60,000 nucleotides of DNA from Owenia fusiformis (Eukaryota > Annelida > Polychaeta > Sabellida > Oweniidae). A program made the translations under genes and the position numbers. The stretch lies in NCBI GenBank assembly GCA_903813345.2, contig CAIIXF020000011.1:2940571-3000570 (forward strand). Direction: 5' to 3'. Below the pieces are notes generated by a model. That model ran no database searches, had not been told where the DNA came from, and was given only the letters and a program-made list of their open reading frames with translations. Below are positions 38,641 through 49,800 of the stretch, piece by piece (the first letter of the stretch is position 1; every line of letters starts with the position of its first letter).

Positions 38641-39295
38641 CCGAATTCCAATCAATTATATTCATTACTTTGGTTAAAATTGAAAAATTTAGATTTTAGA
38701 ATTGCGAATTCCTGCAAAGCAGCCATTTTGAATTTTCTGAGGTACAAATCTGAAAAATAATACCATTATTGTGATCTACTCCAAAATTCCTTCAATTTGA
38801 GTATAATATAGCCATACTTTGAAGGGATCGAACAATTATTGTGAAATCGTACATTAGACGGCCATTTTGAATTTTACGAGACTCGAACAAGAAAAAAGAT
38901 ATAATATTTGCAATCTACTCTTAATTGCTTTTCATTTGAGTATAATAAAGCTATACTTCAGAAAGATCTAAAAATTAGCGAAAAGTTCTGTTTTCCTCAC
39001 GAAAAACACGGAATATATGTAAAATAGATAGATGTTGCGAATATACTACCAACATTTCAAACAATAATATTAATTACTTTGGTTTAGAATGAAAAATTTA
39101 TGATTTTTGCGAAAAAGTACCATCATTTTTAAAGCGGCGGCCATCTTGAAAAAATTTTTTTGCGTAAAACTATTCACCAATATACATCTTTCCACTAAAT
39201 ATGAAGAAAATCCGTCAACCAATATTTGAGTTATGGACGGACGGACGTAGGGCTTCACTATATCCCTACCTAACTTCGTTCGTAGGGATAATTAA
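38641..39295. repeat. GGCCATTTTGAATTTT-type repeat block
   Basis: Two to three diverged units of about 170 bp containing GCCATTTTGAATTTT, ATTTGAGTATAATATAGC and ATCTACTC. It ends in a hairpin ATCCCTACCTAACTTCGTTC...GTAGGGAT near 39260-39290 beside GGACGGACG. Confidence 0.6.
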
Positions 39296-39299
39296 AACA

Positions 39300-39541
39300 A
39301 GTAGTTTAAAAATGGCATATAGCAGATTGTCACTAACAATGTGATAATTTCAAAACGCCGAGATCGAACGTCACCACTTCTTGGTGTTGACGTATACACG
39401 ACAGAATTAAAAGGTATAAATAAAATGCGGCATGTCACTACATGCCCTTTGTTACAGACGCTGAACTCCGAACGCCGAGCAACAAGTGCCGTCACAAAAA
39501 GTCGGAGAGCGTAACGATATGTCACCACTTTTGGTGGTGCC
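39300..39541 (-). mobile_element. Inverted GTCACCACC-family copy
   Basis: On the minus strand: CACCACCAAAAGTGGTGACA, then ATATCGTTACGCTCTCCG, GGCGTTCGGAGTTCAGCG and TCTGTAACAAAGGGC, paralleling the left part of the 8241 element. A second CACCA...TGGTG hairpin lies near 39370-39393. Confidence 0.5.
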
Positions 39542-40469
39542 ATAAAAACGACAAAATGAAATCCGACAACCCACTGGGAGCCTCACGCAGCGTTGTCCTT
39601 GTGGTTTATCATTAATATCAAAACTGAATGAGAAAGAATGTTACTATATTTTCATGCCAGTTAATAAGATACATTCGATCAAAAAGAAAATTCTGACAAA
39701 AAATACTTAAACAGAAACACCAGTTGTGCTCATGACACGAGTATATTAAAATTGTACTCAGAAAATACTACGGTCCACGTTTGAATTTGATAAACACGTT
39801 GCGTCAACAGGCCTTCACTTATAAACTAAATGTGTTGCTTCCGTAAATGTGAGGGAACCGGTATAATATTATAAAAACTACTATAAATACTTACTATGTA
39901 TCACTGTGAAGAAAGTTAATGGTCCCTAGTGAATATGGCTTCCCTATATCTTAACCTCTACTGACGCTTTAGAAGTAAAATATAATAAGTATTCTCCAAT
40001 CCCATATTTGGCACTATTTGACATTATTTACCAAATAATTACGAAGATGATGAGGCAGTAAAACATATACATTTTGAGAAAAGTGTAAATTATGAAAAAC
40101 TTATGCGCTAATAAGTGAAATAAAACGCAATACGGGGACCTGTGAATTACGCTACTGTCAATCTATTAATGGGTACAGATGCACCGGACAAACCCACTCG
40201 AATCACTACTTGAGCTCCCCCTGACATTGAACTTCGAACAATTTCTGAATTTACAACATTCGTTATCATCGAATGGTGATTTATAAAGGCAAATACTATT
40301 GAATGCGAGATAAGGAGGTCTCGTGATAAAAACAAATAGTTAATGAAGTGGGAGTTATGTTATCCCCGGGAATATTAGTAAGATGAGTGAAGTGTTTTTC
40401 GTCTAGTGCGAACAGCCATGTCAAGGTAGAATCCCCTTGATAGGTTTGACAACCAGAATATATTATATA

Positions 40470-40580
40470 CAGGGTCAGGTGGGCCAAAAACGTAATCCAA
40501 ACAAATGTTTATAACCCCGTCTTCCAACATGGATTTGAACTTATACAGGGTGTCAAATAAGTCCCGCCCCCCTCTACAGT
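40470..40580 (+). mobile_element. Two mariner-type termini
   Basis: TACAGGGTCAGGTGGGCC (about 40470) and TACAGGGTGTCAAATAAGTC (about 40546) both look like left ends of Tc1/mariner elements. CGGCCCTGTA near 41450 could be an opposite end. Pairing unresolved. Confidence 0.4.
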
Positions 40581-40808
40581 CAAAGCCAAGATATATGGTA
40601 CCAAGTGTGATATATCATTGGAAAGATCTTCCAAAGTTACGATTAGCATATATCTGACACATGTCAATCAATCTCACACATTTTTACATTGTATGAATTG
40701 AGGTGACCATAGGCCTATTGCCAAGGTTGGAGCTGTCATATTTTTATGATAAATATGTTTTGGACTACTTGGATAATACGTTATAAAATATTAGATATAG
40801 TGATTGTA

Positions 40809-41374
40809 CAGGGTGGTCAAAAAAGGAAACCCTTACACTATTTACCTCAGATCTTTGTCATTTTCAGAAATAATTCCCTTACATTTTTTACATTTGTACA
40901 TCATTCAATTTCATACCAGCCTACTATATGTCATGACCATCAGATTGATAGTCACAATGTTACAGCACTTTATATACATGTCCTAGTAGCCACTTTTGTG
41001 CTGTCGGGAAACCTGCACTTGTTGTCCAAAATGTCCCTACCTGTGGGGATATAGCAGAGATAGAGTGTATGAGAATTACCTCAGGACAATTGCAAACCTC
41101 AAAAGTGAGATCATTCATGTCATTCAGGCTATACCTGCTGAGGAATGCATTCGGGTCACTGACAACTGTGCTGTTTTGCCTGCAGCGCGATGATGGCCAA
41201 ACCTCAAGCATGTTGTTAAAAGTGCTGTAGAATTGTGACTATAAATATGGTCATTAAATATGGTAGGTTGATAGGAGATTGGATGATGTTATTATGTATC
41301 AAATATCAGGGAGTCATTTATCAAAATGCAAAGATATAAGGAAAATCCAGGGTTTCCGTTTTTTGTCCACCCTG
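40809..41374 (+). mobile_element. Mariner-type element, 566 bp, with a transposase remnant
   Basis: CAGGGTGGTCAAAAAAGGAA at 40809 is inverted at the right end (CAGGGTGGACAAAAAACGG on the minus strand from 41374). TA flanks both ends (40807-40808, 41375-41376), the Tc1/mariner target. It is an internally deleted copy that keeps the end of a transposase. Confidence 0.8.
40996..41213 (+). pseudogene. C-terminal fragment of a mariner transposase
   Basis: YLWGYSRDRVYENYLRTIAN... then LKSEIIHVIQAIP and, after a frameshift, CLQRDDGQ. This follows the LWGYLKDRVY...RTI..LK..I...I and CLQRDGGH ends of mariner-type transposases. The catalytic first part is absent. Confidence 0.7.
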
Positions 41375-42034
41375 TATATAAGATATGGTATTGCATTATT
41401 CGAAGATGAGAAATACGTTGTACACATTAGGGTCCGAACCTTCTCTCCAAACGGCCCTGTATCTGCACTTTCTAAGTTTAAGAAAAAACTTTGAACTCGC
41501 CGAGCCAACCAAAGCTTGACGTCCTAAAAAGGACGATTTTGAAAATAAAATTGTGGTAATTTATCCTTGTTTCACCTTTCACCCAGAGTTGATGAATTTT
41601 GAAAGATAATTGAACGTTGTTTTTTTCCTTTAGAACATGTTAACGCGGTCGGTTTGAATTGGTTTATTGCCCAGTTTGCGACGGCCATCGTTGAAGACAG
41701 TGATACTCGTATGATCTACGATTTTTACAAAATATCAATTTATTGTACAGAATCAGTCTGTATACAGAACAATAATTGTGTGGAACACCAACAGCATTGT
41801 ATGTTATATAACGGTACAGGATATATATCACATTTTATGACTAATATATTCAGTGTGTTATTGATAACAAATTTATTTCAAATTGGTATACCTCTTCTTA
41901 AATCAGGTATCTGTGACCATTTAGAAATCAATCAAGTAGCATTAAAGCTTGATCTAACAAGCAATAGTACTCTAAAAATATTACTGTAATAATACAGCAA
42001 AATTGAGCAGCTCATTGAGAACTATCTGAAATAA

Positions 42035-42530
42035 TTGTACGAAAACAGGATCTTTGAAACGAAACAGTATCCGGAATCCTGGAAAATACGCAATATTGTT
42101 CATATCCATAAAGATGATCTAAATCTAATGTTCATAGGTTCTGGGCCGATATAAAGATGGCAGCACCAACAGAATCCAGTATTATATTTTTCTCAAGAGA
42201 AACATAGATAAACACAGATCGATTACCATGCCATCTTTATTTAAGATGATTTCTATCGCCCTTAGTCTATGCTAATGATGTAAACTATTGTTCTAGAACA
42301 GTTCAAAACGGTTTCTCTTCTGGTCATAGCTCCCATCCTCAACTTATCTCAATTATTGACAACTTAATAATTACTCGTATCAACATCGATCAACTATCCG
42401 GAGTCTTTCTTGATATCTCGGCAGCATTCTACAGCTTACCATTTGAACACTGAACTCAATATGGATGCTCTAGTTTGTGGGATGGATATCACATGCCCAG
42501 TGTACGCGGACGACACTTCAATACTTACTA
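42035..42530 (+). pseudogene. Fragments of a LINE reverse transcriptase
   Basis: Three separated pieces in the order of a non-LTR reverse transcriptase: FETKQYPESWKIRNIVHIHK (about 42050-42112), NGFSSGHSSHPQLISIIDNL with LSGVFLDISAAF (about 42305-42433), and VYADDTSIL (42500-42526), the last carrying the YADD catalytic motif. The intervening parts are missing or shuffled, with stops. Confidence 0.7.
42236..42241 (-). terminator. Candidate poly(A) signal for SLC23
   Basis: First minus-strand AATAAA seen beyond the SLC23 stop, about 1.24 kb downstream and past the 869-bp transposon. If it is used, the 3' UTR contains the whole transposon and part of a LINE remnant. A weaker variant hexamer nearer the stop cannot be excluded. 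Confidence 0.25.
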
Positions 42531-42602
42531 CTAGCCCGACATCTATTATGCAACATTTAGATTGATAACGCCAGAGAGTCAGACTCTTAGATAACCGTTT
42601 TA

Positions 42603-43471
42603 AGGCCCGGTTACACCGCCTAAACGTTGCTGGAGCGTTCCTTGAACGTTGAAAAAAATCATCAACGCTCGTAAACGTTCACCACCGTTTAACAAAAGTT
42701 GGCATCCGTTAAAGCAACGCTGTAAACGCTCGGCCAACGCGGATGTTTCTCGAGTGGCCGTCCCAACGCTCCAAAAGTTTTGAGCTGCTCAAAATATTGC
42801 GAGCGTTGAAAAAGGGACAATTATACGCCCTGGCAAAGTTTATCACCGCTCCACCAACGCCCAGTCAAAGTTTGGCACCGCTAGACGCAAGTTCGTGGAC
42901 GCTTGAATCCGCTAGACCAACGCAGAAATCTTAAACGCTGGACCACCGCTGCTTCGCCAGCGTTGCCCGGGCGGTGATTAAACGTTGCTCAAACGTCGGT
43001 GGAGCGGTTGTTAGCGTTTTATCAGCGTACACGGTGTTGTTGAAACGGTGTCGGACGTTGTCGCAGCGTTCCATGGCGGCGATGAACTTTGCTTTGGCGT
43101 TGGTATAGAGGTGTCGGAGCGGGACCAGAATTTGGCTATAAATACGTGGAGAAATGCACCACGAGCTCTTTTGGAGTCAAACGCGATATGCTGCTAAACC
43201 AACGCTGCTGCTATTTATACCCCCGCCGAGGCAACGCTCTCTTGCGCAGAACGCCGCTATACCAACGCTCGCATTACCGCTAAACAAACGCTAGCTACCG
43301 CTTGCAACCGCTTAACCAACGCTAAAGCAACGCCGGCTTCAGCGGTGCACCGCTAAGCCAACGCCCGTGTTTTTGTTTTTTTCCCCATTTTGTGCGCGTT
43401 GACGAGCGTTGATGAATTTTTTTAACGTTCAAGGAACGCTCCAGCAACGTCCGGGCGGTGTGACCGGGCCT
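42603..43471. mobile_element. 869-bp non-autonomous Harbinger-type element built of AACGCT words
   Basis: Ends AGGCCCGGTTACACCGCC (42603) and, inverted from 43471, AGGCCCGGTCACACCGCC. The repeats extend about 65 bp inward (GTTGCTGGAGCGTTCCTTGA). TTA flanks both sides (42600-42602, 43472-43474), the PIF/Harbinger target. The interior is saturated with AACGCT/AGCGTT and CCGCT words, GC-rich against the surroundings. No coding capacity. Confidence 0.78.
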
Positions 43472-43479
43472 TTATATGA

Positions 43480-43811
43480 TCACATTGATGTTACTTCACT
43501 TGTTACAGTCACTTCAGTCTCAAATTCTGATTGTTCGATTTCGTACTCATCCTTCCGTTCTCTAGATACACTACCATTCTCGAGGCCTTTCTTACTGCAA
43601 CAGATACAACCTACGCACCTAATCGGAACATACGGCGGCAAAAACGGGCAGTACCGAAAAATCGTATGACGATTAAGGAACCCAGTTATCAAAGGAATGT
43701 CATACAGTTTCAGATCTGTCTCATCGAATTTACCATCAAAACGATTTGTATCTTCGCCGACTTCAACTGTGTTCTTCCGCCAAGCGCTTATACCCCGTTC
43801 TTCTGGTGTAC
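43480..43811 (-). CDS. SLC23: SLC23 terminal exon
   Basis: 332 bp, two bases in, ending TGA at 43482-43480. Acceptor TTACATAG. After the PG|TPEERG junction comes a hydrophilic cytosolic tail with YDIPLITGF and FRYCPFLPPY, a Cys-rich stretch (CVGCICC) and an acidic end with TEVTVTSEVTSM. The first blocks are typical of SLC23 C-termini. The Cys cluster may be palmitoylated (inference). A transposon starts six bases past the stop. Confidence 0.94.
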
Positions 43812-46800
43812 CTATGTAATATAAAAAGTTCAAACTGGGGTATGTGTTTCCAAACAAAACCAGTGAATACGATTTGAATCTTATAGGATTTTTACAGAAA
43901 ATACAAACTGCATTATATTGAAATTGTTGCATTATGTACTTAACAAGAGAGTGAGCATGTTTAATGCTTAATTTTTTTCGCCAGTGAGCAAATAAAATTC
44001 ATTAATAATACCGACAAATTGAGATAGATGTCAGACAAGGTAGTATATAACTATTTATGTTTATTTTGACGTTCATTTCGTTAATTTCAAAATATTAAGT
44101 ATCAACGTTAAAAAATACAGACTTTAAGTTACGCCCACTTTAAAGGATTGGAACGTGACGTCTGTAACTGACCCTCTCGACTCATTTGGTTTACACAGGG
44201 ACCTAATTACCCAAATGCGAGTAGGTAGTTACCAGTTTCACCATCAGGTGGCTGATTCGGGTCAATTAACATGGCAGGTATATAAGAAAGTACCCTCTTA
44301 AACTTGAATATTATCAATTTAAGTGGCTCAATTTTCATATAACCCTTATGTGTCTAATACTTATACTAATGAAAATATGTCCAGTAAAGCAAAATATCAT
44401 CTGTCCACTAAAAGAAAATATATTTCATTTTTGTGATTTTATAGCATGGGGTCTATGAGGAATCTCCCCGAGCTAGAAGTCACATTTTCGAAGAAAAGTT
44501 ATTTTTCAAAGTTGATAAACAATTTTTAAAACCACATTTCTAGATGTAATTTTACATGTAGATTTCAAATATGATATTACTTTGACTGAATTTTGAATTT
44601 TTAATGACGTAAATCAAGATAATTTCTACTCGCATCTGGGTTATTATAACTAGTTCCATTATATCATCATAATACTCAATGGTAAATTAGCACCTTGGGC
44701 AGGGGATAAGATAAACCATAAAACCTTGCCTAGTAAGTTGTTTATTTATGCATGGCTAAATGATTTATCTATTTCCACTGGCAGATCTGGGGGGGGGGGC
44801 AGGCCCCTGCTTACACATTCTTTGGATCCCAATAAAACACGAGTAAGCCATTATTTCACACATTCACTGCACGTTGTAAAGACGATGCTTAAACGCTCAA
44901 ATGAATGTATAGATGTGTCCACGCATGAATAAAGCCATTATTTCACACATTCACTGCACGTTGTAAAAAACGATGCTTTAACGCTCAAATGAATGTATAG
45001 ATGTGTCCACGCATGAATAAAGCCATTATTTCACACATTCACTGCACGTTGTAAAAACGATGCTCAAATGAATGTATAGATGTGTCCACGCATGAATAAA
45101 GCCATTATTTCACACATTCACTGCACGTTGTAAAAAACGATGCTTTAACGCTCAAATGAATGTATAGATGTGTCCACGCATGAATAAAGCCATTATTTCA
45201 CACATTCACTGCACGTTGTAAAAAACGATGCTTTAACGCTCAAATGAATGTATAGATGTGTCCACGCATGAATAAAGCCATTATTTCACACATTCACTGC
45301 ACGTTGTAAAAACGATGCTCAAATGAATGTATAGATGTGTCCTAGCATGAATAAAGCCATTATTTCACACATTCACTGCACGTTGTAAAAAACGATGCTT
45401 TAACGCTCAAATGAATGTATAGATGTGTCCACGCATGAATAAAGCCATTATTTCACACATTCACTGCACGTTGTAAAAACGATGCTCAAATGAATGTATA
45501 GATGTGTCCTAGCATGAATAAAGCCATTATTTCACACATTCACTGCACGTTGTAAAAACGATGCTTAAACGCTCAAGTGAATGTATTGATGTGTCCACGC
45601 ATGAATAAAGCCATTATTTCACACATTCACTGCACGTTGTAAAAACGATGCTCAAATGAATGTATAGATGTGTCCAAGCATGAATAAAGCCATTATTTCA
45701 CACATTCACTGCACGTTGTAAAAACGATGCTCAAATGAATGTATTGATGTGTCCAAGCATGAATAAAGCCATTATTTCACACATTCACTGCACGTTGTAA
45801 AAACGATGCTCAAATGAATGTATTGATGTGTCCAAGCATGAATAAAGCCATTATTTCACACATTCACTGCACGTTGTAAAAACGATGCTCAAATGAATGT
45901 ATAGATGTGTCCTAGCATGAATAAAGCCATTATTTCACACATTCACTGCACGTTGTAAAAAACGATGCTTAAACGCTCAAATGAATGTATAGATGTGTCC
46001 ACGCATGAATAAAGCCATTATTTCACACATTCACTGCACGTTGTAAAAAACGATGCTTAAACGCTCAAATGAATGTATAGATGTGTCCAAGCATGAATAA
46101 AGCCATTATTTCACACATTCACTGCACGTTGTAAAAAACGATGCTTAAACGCTCAAATGAATGTATAGATGTGTCCACGCATGAATAAAGCCATTATTTC
46201 ACACATTCACTGCACGTTGTAAAAAACGATGCTTAAACGCTCAAATGAATGTATAGATGTGTCCAAGCATGAATAAAGCCATTATTTCACACATTCACTG
46301 CACGTTGTAAAAACGATGCTCAAATGAATGTATAGATGTGTCCAAGCATGAATAAAGCCATTATTTCACACATTCACTGCACGTTGTAAAAACGATGCTT
46401 AAAAGCTCAAATGAATGTAGATGTGTCTACGCCCATACTTACCTGGAACTGCATTGTCGAGAATAAACCCAATGACTCCACCGACAAACATAGCTGTACT
46501 TAGAAACACAGTAATCACCTGATCCAACTCGCTGTAGCCTAAATATATATTTTATTTCGATAACATCATGGCCACCCTTAATTATCGATAAGCAATGAAA
46601 TGGTTGATATTTTACATCGTAAGTTGATATTAACATGATACATGGGTGAATTCATAATTCAAAATTAAAATATATCGATTAAACTACATTCTCAATTTTC
46701 GGTTGACCTTTCCAAAACAATATTGCGCATGCGTAGAACCATTATTTCCGGCTTAGTAAAGCGTGAATGATTTGCATACTCATAGTTTGAATTTGTCTGA

Positions 46801-49800
46801 AATACTTTGTGATTGTTGAATGAGTACCTGTTTTGATGGCATTAGGGTGATCCCCAGTCCAACGTGATGTCATATAACCTCCATAGATAGCCAATCCCAG
46901 TATGGATAAATTCCTGATGGAAGAACAGTCGGCATACTTTATAAAAGAAAGTCCAACAGCAGTGAGAAGCCCCATTGTTAAAATTGAAATACCACCTAAT
47001 ATCGGATCGGGTATCGTAGCCAGCGCTGTACCGACCTTTCCAACACATCCCCCAATGACTAAAATCACGCCAACCATGATGAACACCAATCTGCTTCCAA
47101 CCTATTTGGTATATCGCAAATTTATTTTGGACCATATCAACTTGATCAAGTTAAGCATATCATCATGATGCAATCAAAAATAAGCACACACGCTAGCTAT
47201 TTCCCTAAAAGAAAACCATACACAATCAAGTACAATAATATTGAATAGAGGTGTTGAAGAAAAAATATTGTTATTTGATGTTAATACAAAGTAAAACATA
47301 AAATTGTAATCAGACTTTCAAACCATATGCCGTATCAATTTTCCCCAATCAGGGCAACCCTGTTTATATGTGTATTTTCAAGAGTGCCAAAAAGAGCAAT
47401 CAATAATTATACCTTAGTTAGCCCTATGATACCAATGTTTTCGCTGTATGAAGTCGTGGCGTGACAGGCACCTACGGCACCGGAAATGATGCTGCCAAGT
47501 CCCTCCATGGCAATACCGCGATTTATTGCGTGCGCAGGAGGAACAGGAGCTTGTGCTATTTTCGCGCATGCGTTGTAATCAGCAACAGATTCGATAATGG
47601 ACGCTACCACTGCCGCCAAAGTACCTACAAATCCAGCGACACCTATTGAGGGAACTCCGTACTGACCTGTTATAATTGAAACAATAATCAAAGTCATTCA
47701 AGAGTTTTATATCTATGGGCTGATTCAGAGGAAAATATTTAGGTAATAACCTGCAAGCAAACCGTCTCCCCGTTTTGTAATAAGAAACTTCAATTTCATT
47801 CAAAAACGATCCACGTGTCCAAAAAACAAAATGGGCGATTTTAAACGTTATAATAAACGCTTTAAGAACAGAATCTTGGTTTCTGTCGTAAGTAAGAAAT
47901 ATACAGGGTGTTCCAAAAGTAACAGGACCGTTGCTGGTATTGAATATCCCCCAATTGTCTTCAAAACTTTACATAATGTACTTTCAAGTATTGTGACTTA
48001 AATTGTAAAGTTTTAACGAAAATTATGAAACTTAATAAGAGTTATGGTTGCTATGGTGACATGACATCACAATACCCGGGCAACACTCCACGCACAAAAT
48101 TACAAAGACTTTAAGCAGTTTAAATTGTACATCCCATATATCAAAGTTGAAATGCAACTCGTGAGAATAACATTTTGTTTTACATCATTTAATTTCCCCA
48201 TGTATCCTCTATATTGAGAAATAGGCTCCTCTTTGGTCAGTACAAGTGTATTGACGCTGGATCCATGACTCAAACATATGAGTGATATTGAGGACATGCC
48301 ACACATGGTCGACTGGACAATTTGGAGAAGGTCATTCTTATCTTATGTTAAATATCAGATTTTCATGGAAAGGTTGCCCCGGGTATTGTGATGTCATGTT
48401 ACTATATTAACCATTACTCTACCTGTATCCTCTCATTTTTTCTGAAACTTTATTTAGCAGTAATATTACATATATTTAATACAATATACTATTCAGCCTG
48501 AATCCTTCTGGATATATAACGCATTTAATTACAATATTTTGTTATAAAATAATTGCTTGTTCACTACACTACTTTTTGCTGAATCTAAATAATTTGAAAA
48601 AACTAAATTTGAATAAGGAAAGAAAATGGAAAAATGAGAAGTGCAGGTATTACGTTACATTCAGCATTTTATACATTAAACTATCTTAATTTTACTTTAT
48701 ATTTATACACACATTTACATTATAATATGCAAAACATATTGTACATTATTCCATAGTTAGCATGATATTCATAGGATAACATGTGAAAATAAAAACGGTA
48801 TTTTTGTAATCAGTGGTAAGATATGATATTTTTGACAAATTTTATTTTAACCATAACATACGGTTTTTTAGCCATGACATACGACGTCGTATGCGATGGT
48901 TTATGGATTTTTGCTACTTCAGACTCAAAACGAGGCTAAGTGTCAACATCGCCGGATCGTTTGGAAATTCGAATTAAATAACTGAATTTTCGACGATTCT
49001 GATGATGACTTTAACTATGGAATAAAAAGAACATCCTATGATTTCCTCGTGATATGATTTTAATCCACTCATGGATATTGATATCTGCACTCTCTCGCTA
49101 CGCTCGCTCGTGCAGATATCATATCCATTCGTGGATAAAAATCATATCACTCATAAATAATAGGATATCCTCTATATATAAAAGATATCGCTGTATGAAT
49201 ATAGTTATGGGGGAATTATTCTCACATGTTAAAGCAAAATTGCCAAATGTTAAAACTCTTTGGCCGATGTTCACCGATTTTTGTGTGTTTTAGTTTAAAT
49301 TCCTGGTTGTTATTCTACATCAAGATCAAGAAAGATGTAAAATTGTTGTCTCTTTTTCCAAAGGTGTGTGATTTCTTACCTGGATAGGGAAAGTAGAACC
49401 AAGACGCATCGTTGACTGCTTGGATGGTTGATGTTGTCCGAGCTTTGAAGCCATACACCGGATCCTCAGGGAATACTTCGGTGGCTGTTAAGATTGCGCA
49501 TAGCGTCCACATTATGGCCACTGTTAATATAATCTACAAAGTGTGGTATTTTAATGTTAAACTCAGAGTACTACTGTTTAAGTGGTGATTTTGCCTAATC
49601 ATTTAATTTTCCTATTGCCTAATTTTGTCAGGTTCGGAAAATTAAAAGTCGGACATATTATCTTCATAATGTTATCCAATGAGAACTTTCTTGTCATTAG
49701 AAAAATTATAAAATTTGAGCATCCGGCAAATTAACCACTCGAATTAAATACCACGTATACTGCATCTAGTACTATCTAGATTTTAGAGGACATATAGTTT

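Noticed and set aside
43531-43824. 97-codon plus-strand frame
   Set aside because: Exact shadow of the SLC23 terminal exon, whose minus-strand reading has clear family motifs.
44850-46432. CRISPR-like array of regular repeats
   Set aside because: Units are contiguous, with no unique spacers, in a eukaryotic intron; it is a minisatellite.
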